Assembly: GCA_035550515.1 (NCBI GenBank)
Contig: DASZOZ010000047.1
Coordinates: forward strand, 30,707-94,706
Origin: DATARH01 sp035550515
Lineage (GTDB): Bacteria; Pseudomonadota; Alphaproteobacteria; ATCC43930; CGMCC-115725
Direction: 5' to 3'
DNA length: 64,000 nucleotides
Shown here: piece after piece, positions 34,766 to 43,225 of the stretch
Numbering within the stretch: position 1 is the first letter of the stretch
How the letters are laid out: the number at the start of each line of letters is the position of its first letter
Notes under the pieces: model-generated
What the model was told of the DNA's origin: nothing
The model's database searches: none
What the model saw: the letters and a program-made list of their open reading frames with translations, nothing else
Position numbers and translations under genes: made by a program

Positions 34766-37456
34766 CTAGCCGCCTTCACGCAATGGCTTGCGGACGGAGA
34801 TCCGACCGGCGTCGGTCGGGTTTTCCGCAACCGTGAACCCCAGCGCACGACACATGTCGAGCATCGGCTTGTTTTCGCGCAAAACTTCACCGGACAACTC
34901 ACCGATCCCGGCCGCACGCGCGACATCGATGAGCCGCGTCATCAGCAAATGGCCGACACCGCACCCCTTCCAGTCGCTGCGCACCGCGACGGCGTACTCG
35001 GCGCGCAGCCGGTCCGGGTCGGCGGCATAGCGCGCAACGCCGAGCGGCACGCCGTCATGCAGGGCGATCAACGCCATTTCACGGTCGTAATCGATCTGCG
35101 ACAGGCGCGCGGCCAGCGCGTGGCCCAATTCGCGCATCGCGGCGAAAAATCGCAAGCGTTTGTCCTCGGCGCTCATATGCGCAAAGAGGTCCTGCAGCAG
35201 CGGTTCGTCTTCCGGCCGCACCGGGCGGAGCGCGATCGGCGTCCCGTCGCGCGCCGCGCCGATCGTCTCGATATGCCGCGGATAGGGGGCGATCGCGAGC
35301 CGCGACGCACCGGGAACCGCCGCGGCGGCGACGCGAATGCGGGCGTCGAGCGCAACCACGCCGCCCGCATCGGCCAGCAGCGGATTGATGTCGAGTTCCT
35401 GGATCTCCGGGTGGTCGGCCGCGAGGTCGCCGAGCCGGATCAGGATGCCGGCGATCGCGTCGATCGCCGCCGCCGGCTTGCTGCGGTACGCCTGCAGCAG
35501 CGACCATACCCGGGTCCGCTCCATCTGCGCGCGGGCCAGCAGCGGGTCGAGCGGCGGCAGGGCGATGGCGCTGTCGCGGACGACCTCGACCGCCGTGCCG
35601 CCCTGGCCGAAGACCACGACCGGCCCGAAGACCGCGTCGTCGCCAAGGCCGGCCAGCAATTCGACCGCGCCGGGGCGCTCGATCATCTGCTGTACGAGGA
35701 TGCCGTCGATCCGCGCCTCGGGGCGGACCGCGCGGACCCGGTCGAGCATCGTCGCGGCCGCGTCGCGGACGGCGGCCTTGTCCCGCAGACCCAGCGCAAC
35801 ACCGCCGACATCGGATTTATGCGTGATGTCGGGCGAACGGATTTTAAGCGCGACCGGAAAGCCGATCGCGCCCGCCGCCGCGGCGGCGTCATCGGCGGTG
35901 CCGACATTGCGCGCAAGCGGTTGCGGGATGTCGTAGGCCGAGAGCACCGTCGCGACGCCGTCGGCGTCGAGCCATGACTGACCGGCGGCGAGCGCTTTGG
36001 CGATCGCCGCCTCCACCGCCGCGACGTCCTGCGGTGCCCGGTCAGGGCCGGACGGCGGCGTCTCCATCAACAATGCCTGGTTGCGCTGATAGCGGACGCG
36101 ATGCAGGAAACCTGCGACCGCCGCCTCGGGCGTCTCATAGGTGGGAATGCCGGCCGCCTCGAACAGCCGGCGTGCCGGCGCCGCGGTCTGCTCGCCGAGC
36201 CAGGCGGTGAAGAGGTTTCGCCCCGACAGGCCGGCGGTCGGATGCGCTCTCACCGTGTCGATCACGGCCTGCGCGGCTTCATCGGGACTGGCGAGGGCGG
36301 TCGGGCAGTTCAGCACGAGCAGCGCGTCGACATTGCCGTCGGCCAGCACCTTGTCCAGCGCCGCCGCATACCGCGCGCCCGGCGCGTCGCCGATGATGTC
36401 GATCGGGTTGCCGCGGCTCCAGGTCGCCGGCAGCACCTTGTCGAGCGCGGCGATGGTGTCCGGCGCGAGCGCGGCGAGTTTCCCGTCCTGGGCGGCGAGC
36501 GCGTCGGTCGCCAGCACGCCGGCGCCGCCGCCATTGCTGACGATCGCCAGCCGCTCGCCTTTCTGGGCTCGGGTCAGGGCCAGGGTTTCGGTCGCCTCGA
36601 ACAGCTCGGCCATGGTGCCGACGCGCAGCATGCCGGCGCGCGCGAAAGCGGCGTCGTAGACCGCATCGCTGCCGGCGAGCGCACCGGTATGGGAATGCGC
36701 GGCCTTGGCGCCGGCCGCGGAGTGCCCTGCTTTCAGCACCAGAACCGGCTTGGCGCGGGCGGCGGCGCGCGCCGCCGACATGAACTTGCGGCCGTGCGTG
36801 ATGCCTTCGACGTAAAGCAGGATGGCGCGGGTTTGCGCGTCGGCGGCGAGATAGTCGAGCATGTCGCCGAAATCGACATCGGCCATGTCGCCGAGCGACA
36901 CGACATGGGAAAAGCCGATCCCGCGCGGCGCCGCCCAGTCGAGCATCGCCGTGATCATCGCGCCGGACTGGCTGACAAAGGCGAGATGGCCCGGCGGTGG
37001 CGCAAGATGCGAGAAGCTGGCGTCGAGACCGATCCCCGGCACCATGACGCCGACACAGTTCGGCCCGACGAGGCGCAGCAGATGCGGCCGGGCCGCGTCG
37101 AGCGTCGCCTGCTGCAGCGCTTTTCCCTTGTCGCCGGATTCGCCGAACCCCGCCGTGACGACGACCGCAGCCCGGGTTCCGCGCGCGCCGAGCTCGGCGA
37201 TCAAGCCCGGCACGGTGGCGGGCGGCGTGACGATCACCGCGAGGTCGGGGGCTTCGGGCAGGCTCGCCACGTCGGGATAGACGCGTGCGTCGCCGAGTTC
37301 CCGGTGATGCGGGTTCACCAGCGTCAGCGCGCCGCGAAAGCCGGCGCGCTGCAGGTTGCGCATGACGACCGAGCCGACCGAGCCGGCCCGGTCGGTCGCG
37401 CCGATCAGCGCGACCGAAGCGGGTCTGAACAGCCGGTCGAGGTTGCGGACGGACAT
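34766..37456 (-). CDS. NDP-forming acyl-CoA synthetase-like protein with C-terminal GNAT domain (Pat-type)
   Basis: 896 aa. Residues ~8-140 are a CoA-binding domain (FRPASVALIGATDRAGSVGS, GPNCVGV); ~155-290 a succinyl-CoA-synthetase-like flavodoxin domain including SQSGAMITAMLDW and AHSHTGALAGSDAV, where H256 matches the phospho-His of ADP-forming acetyl-CoA synthetases; ~480-700 an ATP-grasp domain (GFPVALKIRSPDITHKSDVGGV); ~730-890 a GNAT acetyltransferase with VRSDWKGCGVGHLLM for acetyl-CoA binding. Pat proteins acetylate and inactivate acyl-CoA synthetases. Retained H256 leaves open acyl-CoA synthetase activity. It is divergent from the operon with the 32-bp FixJ-type element, which lies 55 bp upstream of its start. 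Confidence 0.88.
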   Translation of the reverse strand: MSVRNLDRLFRPASVALIGATDRAGSVGSVVMRNLQRAGFRGALTLVNPHHRELGDARVYPDVASLPEAPDLAVIVTPPATVPGLIAELGARGTRAAVVVTAGFGESGDKGKALQQATLDAARPHLLRLVGPNCVGVMVPGIGLDASFSHLAPPPGHLAFVSQSGAMITAMLDWAAPRGIGFSHVVSLGDMADVDFGDMLDYLAADAQTRAILLYVEGITHGRKFMSAARAAARAKPVLVLKAGHSAAGAKAAHSHTGALAGSDAVYDAAFARAGMLRVGTMAELFEATETLALTRAQKGERLAIVSNGGGAGVLATDALAAQDGKLAALAPDTIAALDKVLPATWSRGNPIDIIGDAPGARYAAALDKVLADGNVDALLVLNCPTALASPDEAAQAVIDTVRAHPTAGLSGRNLFTAWLGEQTAAPARRLFEAAGIPTYETPEAAVAGFLHRVRYQRNQALLMETPPSGPDRAPQDVAAVEAAIAKALAAGQSWLDADGVATVLSAYDIPQPLARNVGTADDAAAAAGAIGFPVALKIRSPDITHKSDVGGVALGLRDKAAVRDAAATMLDRVRAVRPEARIDGILVQQMIERPGAVELLAGLGDDAVFGPVVVFGQGGTAVEVVRDSAIALPPLDPLLARAQMERTRVWSLLQAYRSKPAAAIDAIAGILIRLGDLAADHPEIQELDINPLLADAGGVVALDARIRVAAAAVPGASRLAIAPYPRHIETIGAARDGTPIALRPVRPEDEPLLQDLFAHMSAEDKRLRFFAAMRELGHALAARLSQIDYDREMALIALHDGVPLGVARYAADPDRLRAEYAVAVRSDWKGCGVGHLLMTRLIDVARAAGIGELSGEVLRENKPMLDMCRALGFTVAENPTDAGRISVRKPLREGG

Positions 37457-37511
37457 CGGCTTTTCCCCTGCGGTCTCCCATCCTGCACCGGCACGGCGCG
37501 GCGCTGGTTTC

Positions 37512-37543
37512 TACGTAGTGTCCCTTACGCAATTTTCCTTAGG
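37512..37543 (+). promoter_or_regulatory. FixJ-type 32-bp element, copy 1
   Basis: It begins TACGTAGTGTCCCTTACGCA and ends TTTTCCTTAGG. Apart from four mismatched positions, the 32 bp equal the element on the minus strand at 43999-44030 upstream of fixK. It ends 79 bp before the first codon of the small-protein/CBS/cytochrome c operon; the fixK copy ends 71 bp before its ATG. Same orientation and distance argue for a transcription-factor site, most likely FixJ. Confidence 0.65.
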
Positions 37544-37622
37544 GACAAACCGGATTCCGCCGCGCCGCGCGGATCGCAATCATCCCGTCATTGCCGATTG
37601 CCGGTGATAACGGGAGTGAACA

Positions 37623-37823
37623 ATGTCGCCGAATAATGACGAAGCTGCGATCGCCGCCTTCCTCCGCTCCAAGGGCGTAACGCGGTGCCCGACCGCCTGT
37701 GCGGCGCCGACCCACGCATACGGCAGCGCCGCCGATCGCCAGGCCCTGCGGCAGCGCGCCGAGCGGCTCGAGGCGCTGCGCGAGCAAAAGGCCCGACAAG
37801 CCTGGCCGCGCGCCGTCGCTTGA
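37623..37823 (+). CDS. small conserved-looking hypothetical protein
   Basis: 66 aa, with GGGAG 6 bases before the ATG. The N-terminal half EAAIAAFLRSKGVTRCPTAC followed by AAPTHAYGSAADRQALRQRA has a single winged-helix-like look with a CPTAC motif; the C-terminus is a charged helix (LEALREQKARQAW). Similar short proteins with a GVTRCPTAC motif occur in rhizobia as far as I recall, but no function is known. It is first in the operon with CBS-BON and cytochrome c genes, directly behind the FixJ-type element, so it should be induced at low oxygen. Confidence 0.65.
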   Translation: MSPNNDEAAIAAFLRSKGVTRCPTACAAPTHAYGSAADRQALRQRAERLEALREQKARQAWPRAVA

Positions 37824-37848
37824 TTGCGTCATCATGAGGAGAAAGGCC

Positions 37849-38586
37849 ATGAACGCTGCTGACGTCATGACACCCGACCCGCTGAGTGTCGGGCCGGAGA
37901 CCGCCCTCGTCGAAGCCGCGCGGCTTATGCTGCAGCACCGCATCAGCGGCCTGCCGGTGACGGACGGGAAGGGTGCGGTTGTGGGGGTCGTCACCGAGGG
38001 CGACCTTCTGCGCCGCGCGGAGACCGGCACGGCGCGGCATCGTACGGGCTGGTTGGCCTTTCTCATGGGGCCGGGGCGGCTCGCGGACGAATATGTCGAC
38101 GCCCATGCCCGCAGGGTCGGCGAAGTGATGACGCAGGACGTCGTCGCCATCGGCGCAAGCACCGATCTCGCCGAGATCGTGCAGCTGATGGAAAAGCGCC
38201 GCATCAAGCGTGTGCCGGTCGTCACGAACGGCAAGCTGGTCGGTATCGTGAGCCGCTCCGACCTCGTGCGCGCGCTGGTCCACAAGCTGACCCGGCAGGC
38301 GTTGTCGCAGGTCGGCGATACGGTGCCCGACGAGACCATCCGGCGCCGCGTCCTGGAGATCATCGACAAGGAGCCGTGGGGGCCGCGGTTCAGCGTCGAT
38401 GTGGCGGTAAAAGCAGGCGTTGTCGATCTTCGGGGCACGATCACCGATGAGCGGGAGCGCCTGGCGCTGATCGTGGCGGCCGAAGGCGTCGCGGGCGTCA
38501 GGACGGTGAATGACCACCTTGTTTGGGTCGAACCGACTTCGGGCCTCGTCATCGGCGCCGATGGGGGCTCTGATGGGGCGCGCTGA
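37849..38586 (+). CDS. CBS-domain pair plus BON domain protein, copy 1
   Basis: 245 aa. CBS1 (MNAADVMTPDPLSVGPETAL to GDLLRRAE) and CBS2 (VGEVMTQDVVAIGASTDLAE to SRSDLVRAL) form a Bateman module that usually binds adenine nucleotides. Residues ~165-225 (DETIRRRVLEIIDKEPWG to GVRTVNDHL) are a BON domain. The start has GAGGAG 9 bases upstream. Two further copies occur at 46.3 and 49.7 kb with the same order. Such proteins may sense energy charge in stress, but the partner is unknown. Second gene of the FixJ-type-element operon, 25 bp after the small gene. Confidence 0.88.
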   Translation: MNAADVMTPDPLSVGPETALVEAARLMLQHRISGLPVTDGKGAVVGVVTEGDLLRRAETGTARHRTGWLAFLMGPGRLADEYVDAHARRVGEVMTQDVVAIGASTDLAEIVQLMEKRRIKRVPVVTNGKLVGIVSRSDLVRALVHKLTRQALSQVGDTVPDETIRRRVLEIIDKEPWGPRFSVDVAVKAGVVDLRGTITDERERLALIVAAEGVAGVRTVNDHLVWVEPTSGLVIGADGGSDGAR

Positions 38587-38611
38587 CCGGCCCCACGACG
38601 GGAGGCGTGCA

Positions 38612-38965
38612 ATGGGAAAACTCTGCGCGATCGCCGTGACGCTCATCCTGATCGGCGCGGCCGCGGGCGACGCCTTGGCCGGCGAGCCGGCGCATTCCGG
38701 CAGCGCTCGCGCCGGCCGCGAGTTCGTCGGCTACAATTGCGATGCGTGCCATATGGTCGCTGCGAACCAGGATATTCGGCCGCTGATCTCCGGGTATGCG
38801 CCGAGCTTTTCCGATATCGCCAACCGACCCGGAACGACGCCGGAGGCGCTGCGCGTTTTTCTCAGCCGGCAGCATGCCTACTCGAACATGCCTTATCCCG
38901 ACTTGGCGCCGGCGGACCTCGCCAACGTGGTCGCCTACATCATGAGCCTGCGGCGCTCGCATTAG
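38612..38965 (+). CDS. class I cytochrome c
   Basis: 117 aa with a signal peptide (cleavage near ALA-GE, residue 23). Heme attachment is CDACH (C43, C46, H47), and M93 in SNMPYPDLAPADLANVVAYI is the likely sixth ligand. One heme, small soluble periplasmic electron carrier. GGAGG precedes the ATG, 25 bp after the CBS-BON gene, so it should be cotranscribed from the FixJ-type element. Electron transfer to a high-affinity oxidase or denitrification enzyme under low oxygen is the likely role; no oxidase genes are in the window. Confidence 0.9.
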   Translation: MGKLCAIAVTLILIGAAAGDALAGEPAHSGSARAGREFVGYNCDACHMVAANQDIRPLISGYAPSFSDIANRPGTTPEALRVFLSRQHAYSNMPYPDLAPADLANVVAYIMSLRRSH

Positions 38966-39085
38966 GGCCGGCGGTGCCGCAAAGCACCACGCGGCCGTTC
39001 CGCACCCCTGCTTCATCGCACGCGCGGTTTCGTGCTATCTGATCGCGGGGCCGCCATCCCCAAGCCGGGTGCGCGGCGGCGGAAC

Positions 39086-40627
39086 ATGGCGGCGCGGACG
39101 ACAAAACCATCATCGCCAGGCGGCAGCGATATCGGCGATTCGCTCTATCGGGCGGTTGTCGATACGGCGGTCGACGCCATCGTCGTCATCGACAGCACCG
39201 GCGCGATCCGCTCGGTCAACCAGGCGACCGAGCGGATTTTCGGCTACGCCGCCAACGAGCTGCTGGGCCGTAACGTCAACATGCTGATGCCGCAGCCTTA
39301 TGCCGAGGAGCATGACGGCTACCTGGCGAATTACCTCCGCACCGGGACGAAGAAGATCATCGGCATCGGCCGGGAGGTGGCGGGAAAGCGCAAGGACGGC
39401 TCGGTCTTTCCGATGGACCTGTCGGTCGGGGAGGCGCGCGATGGCGGCGAGCCGATCTTTGTCGGCGTCATCCGGGACATCACCGAACGCAAGGCGGCCG
39501 AGGCGGCGCTCAAGGAAAGCGAGCTGCGGTGGCGCTCGATCGTCGACACCGTACCGGACGCGATCATCGTCATCGACGCCGCGGGGATCGTCGAGTCGTT
39601 CAGCCCTGCGGCGGAGCGGCTGTTCGGCTACAGTGCGGACGAGGTGGTCGGGCACAACGTCAAGATGCTGATGCCGCAGCCCTACCGCGACGCGCATGAC
39701 GGCTATATGGACCGCTATAGGCGCACCGGCGAGCGCCGCATCATCGGTATCGGCCGCATCGTGGTGGGGCAGCGCAAGAACGGCGAGACGTTCCCGATGG
39801 AGCTGGCGGTCGGCGAGTTCGCCTCGCCGGCCGGCAATTTCTTCACCGGCTTTGTCCGCGACCTGACCGATCGGCAGGAGGCCGAGCGGCGCATCGCGGA
39901 TCTGCAAACCGAGCTGTTGCACGCCTCGCGTCTCAGCGTCATGGGACAGATGGCCTCGACCATGGCGCACGAGTTGAACCAGCCGCTCACCGCCGTTACC
40001 AATTACCTTGAAGCCGGCCGGCATCTGCTCTCAGCCGGCGCGGCGGCCCCCGAGCGGATCGCCGACCTGATGGAGAAGGCCGTCGCCCAGGCGCAGCGGG
40101 CGGGTGAGGTGATCCGTCAGCTGCGCCAGTTCGTCAGCAAAGGCGAGACCGAGCGGCACACGCAAAATCTCAATCAGCTGGTCGAGGAGGCGCTGGCCCT
40201 CGGCCTTGTCGGCGCCCGTCAGCTAGGGGTGCGCGTTTCGCTCGATCTCGACCATGATCTGCCGCCGGTGGTCGTCGATCCGGTGCAGATCCAGCAGGTG
40301 ATCCTCAACCTGGTGCGCAACGCCGTCGAAGCCATGGAAGCCGTCGATCGGCGTGAGCTCACGATTGCGACACGCGTGACCGGCGACGAAGTCGAGGCTA
40401 CCGTGGCCGACACCGGGCCCGGGATCGCACCCGAGCTCGCCGACCGGCTGTTCCAACCCTTTGTGACCACCAAAAAAACCGGCATGGGCCTCGGTCTTTC
40501 GATCTGCCGCGAGATTATCGAGGCTCATCACGGCCATCTGGCCGCCGCCGTCCGTCTGGGCGGCGGCACCGTGTTCCGCCTGACCCTGCCCACGACCCGC
40601 CAGGACGAGGCTGCCGATGTCGGCTGA
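39086..40627 (+). CDS. fixL: FixL-type oxygen-sensing histidine kinase with two heme-type PAS domains
   Basis: 513 aa. PAS-A (~20-135) and PAS-B (~148-262) are followed by HisKA (~280-350, AHELNQP with phospho-accepting H295) and HATPase_c (N-box NLVRNAVEAM, G1 DTGPGIAPE, G2 GMGLGLS). In both PAS domains the FixL heme signature is present: HDGY with H76 and H204, and GIGR with R96 and R224, each exactly 20 residues after the His, as in Bradyrhizobium FixL (H200/R220). Typical FixL has only one heme PAS. No membrane helix is present, so it is cytosolic. fixJ overlaps its end by 11 bp. The start could also be a GTG 18 codons earlier. Confidence 0.9.
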   Translation: MAARTTKPSSPGGSDIGDSLYRAVVDTAVDAIVVIDSTGAIRSVNQATERIFGYAANELLGRNVNMLMPQPYAEEHDGYLANYLRTGTKKIIGIGREVAGKRKDGSVFPMDLSVGEARDGGEPIFVGVIRDITERKAAEAALKESELRWRSIVDTVPDAIIVIDAAGIVESFSPAAERLFGYSADEVVGHNVKMLMPQPYRDAHDGYMDRYRRTGERRIIGIGRIVVGQRKNGETFPMELAVGEFASPAGNFFTGFVRDLTDRQEAERRIADLQTELLHASRLSVMGQMASTMAHELNQPLTAVTNYLEAGRHLLSAGAAAPERIADLMEKAVAQAQRAGEVIRQLRQFVSKGETERHTQNLNQLVEEALALGLVGARQLGVRVSLDLDHDLPPVVVDPVQIQQVILNLVRNAVEAMEAVDRRELTIATRVTGDEVEATVADTGPGIAPELADRLFQPFVTTKKTGMGLGLSICREIIEAHHGHLAAAVRLGGGTVFRLTLPTTRQDEAADVG

Positions 40628-41234
40628 CCGACACGTCTATATCGTCGACGACGATGAAGCCGTGCGCGACTCGCTGTCGGTGCTGCTGGAGGCGATCGGA
40701 CATCGTGTTCGCGCGTTCGGCATGGCGAGGGATTTTCTCGATGCGGCGCCGACGCTGCCGATAGGCTGCCTCATCGTCGATATCCGCATGCCCGAAATGG
40801 ACGGCCTTGAGTTGCAGCGTGTCCTCAACGAGCGAGCGCTGCATTTTCCGGTGATCGTGATCACCGGCCATGGCGATGTGCCGCTGGCGGTACGCGCGAT
40901 GAAAGCCGGAGCGCTCGATTTTATCGAGAAGCCGTTTTCCACGCCGACGATCCTCGCCAGCATCGAGGCCGCCCTGTCACGCATCGAGTCGGCAGAGCAG
41001 CACGATCCGGCCGTGGAAGCGGCTCTGGCGAAGCTCGAACTGCTGTCGCCGCGCGAGCGCGAAGTTCTCGAAGGCCTGCTCGCGGGGCTCCCCAACAAGA
41101 CGATCGCTTACGACCTGGCGATCAGCCCGCGCACGGTCGAGATCCACCGCGCCCGGGTCATGGACAAGATGGGCGCGCGCAGCCTGTCGGAGCTGATTCG
41201 CTTGGCCTTGGCCGCCGGTCTGCAACCGAAATAG
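40617..41234 (+). CDS. fixJ: response regulator FixJ
   Basis: 205 aa. The receiver domain (1-122) has VDDDEAVRDSL, phospho-acceptor D55 in LIVDIRMPEMDGLEL, VITGHGDV and K105 in IEKPFSTP. The LuxR-type helix-turn-helix at ~142-200 (LSPREREVLEGLLAGLPNKT, then SPRTVEIHRARVMDKMGARS) binds DNA. All residues match FixJ/FixJ-like regulators. Its gene overlaps fixL by 11 bp, so they are cotranslated partners. Probable targets are the two 32-bp elements at 37512 (cytochrome c operon) and 43999 (fixK). Confidence 0.93.
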   Translation: MSADRHVYIVDDDEAVRDSLSVLLEAIGHRVRAFGMARDFLDAAPTLPIGCLIVDIRMPEMDGLELQRVLNERALHFPVIVITGHGDVPLAVRAMKAGALDFIEKPFSTPTILASIEAALSRIESAEQHDPAVEAALAKLELLSPREREVLEGLLAGLPNKTIAYDLAISPRTVEIHRARVMDKMGARSLSELIRLALAAGLQPK

Positions 41235-41244
41235 GCACCGGCCG

Positions 41245-42114
41245 TCAATGCGTCATCAGCACCGGCAATTCGGCGTGGTCCAGCGCGTGTTGCGTGAAGC
41301 CGCCGAACACCCATTCGCGGAGCCGGGTGTGGCCGTAGCCGCCCATCACCAGCAGCCCGTTTTTCGCCTTTGCCGCGGTCAGCAGCGTGGCGGCGGCGCC
41401 ATCGGAGCCGGCGGTCAGCCGTTCGCTGCGCGCGGTGATCCCGTGCCAGCCGAGAAACCGGATCAGCCGCGCCGCCTCGTCCCGCTGCCCTTCCTCTTCT
41501 TCGACCGTCAATATCGTGACCTCCGCGGCATGCATGAGGAAAGGCATGGCGAACGCGACCGCGCGCGCGGCCTCCGGCGTCGCTTTCCACGCGATCGCGA
41601 CGCGGTCGGACGCACCCGGTGCCGGCGTCGCGGCGGCGGGGATCAGCAACGGTCGGCCGGTTTCCAGCAGGAGCGCCTCCAGCGTCGAGCGCGCTGCTGC
41701 ATCGTCGCCGGGAACGCCGCGCGACGCCACGACGAGGTCGGCGGTACGTCCATAGGCGCACATCCAGCGCGCTTCTTGCCCGGTCTCGACATGAAACATC
41801 GCGGAAGGCCCTTCGCCGCGCATCGCGGGCTCCGCGACGAAGGCGAGCCCCGCATCCGCGCAGAACGCGCCAAAGCGCGCCTGCGCCTTTGCCTCGCCGG
41901 CATTGGCGTCCCGCTCAAGGCTGTCGATCATGCCTTGCAGCAGGGTTCCGCCGGCACCTTCGGTCGACATCGCGACCGCGACCTCGACCGGGTCGAGGCG
42001 CACATGCAGCGCGTCGACATGGGCGCCAAAGCGCCGCGCGACGCCGCCGGCGGCGGCATAAGCGGCTGCGCTGGCGGCATCGTCGCCTGCGCGGACGAGG
42101 ATGGTCTTGATCAT
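41245..42114 (-). CDS. universal stress protein (tandem UspA domains), copy 1
   Basis: 289 aa, two Usp repeats. The C-terminal repeat contains VMGGYGHTRLREWVFGGFTQ, matching the ATP-binding GxxGx9G(S/T) pattern. The N-terminal repeat (MIKTILVRAGDDAASAAAYA ...) lacks it. AAGGAG is 8 bases before the ATG. Usp proteins help survival in anoxia and growth arrest. It converges on fixJ and has a perfect FixK box 69 bp upstream, so it should be induced by FixK. Confidence 0.88.
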   Translation of the reverse strand: MIKTILVRAGDDAASAAAYAAAGGVARRFGAHVDALHVRLDPVEVAVAMSTEGAGGTLLQGMIDSLERDANAGEAKAQARFGAFCADAGLAFVAEPAMRGEGPSAMFHVETGQEARWMCAYGRTADLVVASRGVPGDDAAARSTLEALLLETGRPLLIPAAATPAPGASDRVAIAWKATPEAARAVAFAMPFLMHAAEVTILTVEEEEGQRDEAARLIRFLGWHGITARSERLTAGSDGAAATLLTAAKAKNGLLVMGGYGHTRLREWVFGGFTQHALDHAELPVLMTH

Positions 42115-42183
42115 CGCGGTGCTCCTTTCGTCCTGCCGAACGCAGATTTGCACGGTATTTTCACGGTTAACGGCGGCGCCGCC

Positions 42184-42197
42184 TTGATTCAGCTCAA
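42184..42197 (-). promoter_or_regulatory. FixK/Fnr box of the Usp gene (copy 1)
   Basis: TTGATTCAGCTCAA, perfect TTGA-N6-TCAA, 69 bp upstream of the Usp start. It overlaps the stop region of the permease-type gene upstream. Confidence 0.7.
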
Positions 42198-43196
42198 TTG
42201 CGTCGCGGATGCGGCGCCGCTCGGGTCGTTGACGGCGGCGGCCAGGAGCTTGAACTTGACGCTGTTGACGCTGAGGTCGCGACAGTAGTTGACGAAATCG
42301 CCCCATGGATCGGTCAACCGGCCGATCGCCGAAATGAACGCCACGACGCCGCCGATCTCGAGCTCGCCCTGAAGCACGCGCCAGCCGCCCAATAGGAGCG
42401 CCATGACAATCTGGGCGTGGGTGCACAGGTTCATCAGAAAATTCATCGTGAACTTCAGTTCGAAGATGTGCATCTCGATGCGGAAGACGCGGTCGATGCG
42501 GGGCGCCTCGCCCGCGACAATCGTCCCCGCCTGGCGGTCGGTTGCGATGAGGCCGGCGCCGATCTGCCGCAGCAGCCAGACCCGGGCGCCGGTGCGACGG
42601 TTCATGGCCTGCTGCATCAACGGCACGAAGATCATCTGCGGGATGAACAAGGCGATGGCCGCAGCGCCCATCCAGACATCGACATGAATGACGTAACCGA
42701 TCACGCTGATCAGAATGCCGGCCTCCAACAAGGGTTCCGACACGGCGGCGCCGATAAAGTTGCCGACCGGCTCGACCTCGGCGACCATCACCGAAACGGC
42801 GGTTCCTTGAGCGTCAGGCGACCGCGATCCCGCTTCGGCCGCGATGCAGACGCGCCGGCGCAAATCGCGCTTGGCGCGCTCGCCCAGCCAGGCGCGGTAG
42901 ATGTTGAGACCGAGCTTCATCGATCCCTGCAACATCACCGCCGCGGCGTAGGTGGCGCACAGCGCGACGACGGCGCTGTACTGGCGGTGCTTGACGGCGT
43001 CGTTGACGACGCGGCGCTGCAGCTCGAGAGGGATCACCTCGAGCAGAAATACCGCGATGGTCAATGCGAGCAAGGGAAGCTGATGCGCCCAGCTCGTCGC
43101 CGCGATGTAACGAAAGAGCCCGCGGGGCAGGGTCGTCTCCGTGGCCGCGACCGGCTGCGCAAGCTCGAAATCGGCCTGGCCCGCGGTTGTCATCAT
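42189..43196 (-). CDS. ABC-type transmembrane-domain protein lacking an ATPase domain
   Basis: 335 aa with about six membrane helices, organised like the transmembrane half of a type-IV (exporter) ABC protein (RGLFRYIAATSWAHQLPLLA ... LELQRRVVNDAVKHRQYSAV ... IYRAWLGERAKRDLRRRVC ... ILISVIGYVIHVDVW). It stops after the last helix (VVAFISAIGRLTDPWGDFVN) with no Walker A, signature or Walker B, and no ATPase gene follows. The gene lies 29 bp after fixK, so cotranscription is likely. Its role is unknown; it could pair with a distant ATPase (MlaF-like at 31.9 kb is one candidate) or work without one. The start is ATGATG; the second Met is equally possible. Confidence 0.8.
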   Translation of the reverse strand: MMTTAGQADFELAQPVAATETTLPRGLFRYIAATSWAHQLPLLALTIAVFLLEVIPLELQRRVVNDAVKHRQYSAVVALCATYAAAVMLQGSMKLGLNIYRAWLGERAKRDLRRRVCIAAEAGSRSPDAQGTAVSVMVAEVEPVGNFIGAAVSEPLLEAGILISVIGYVIHVDVWMGAAAIALFIPQMIFVPLMQQAMNRRTGARVWLLRQIGAGLIATDRQAGTIVAGEAPRIDRVFRIEMHIFELKFTMNFLMNLCTHAQIVMALLLGGWRVLQGELEIGGVVAFISAIGRLTDPWGDFVNYCRDLSVNSVKFKLLAAAVNDPSGAASATQLS

Positions 43197-43225
43197 GCCG
43201 GCTCGCCGGAATGTGCGGATAGCGG

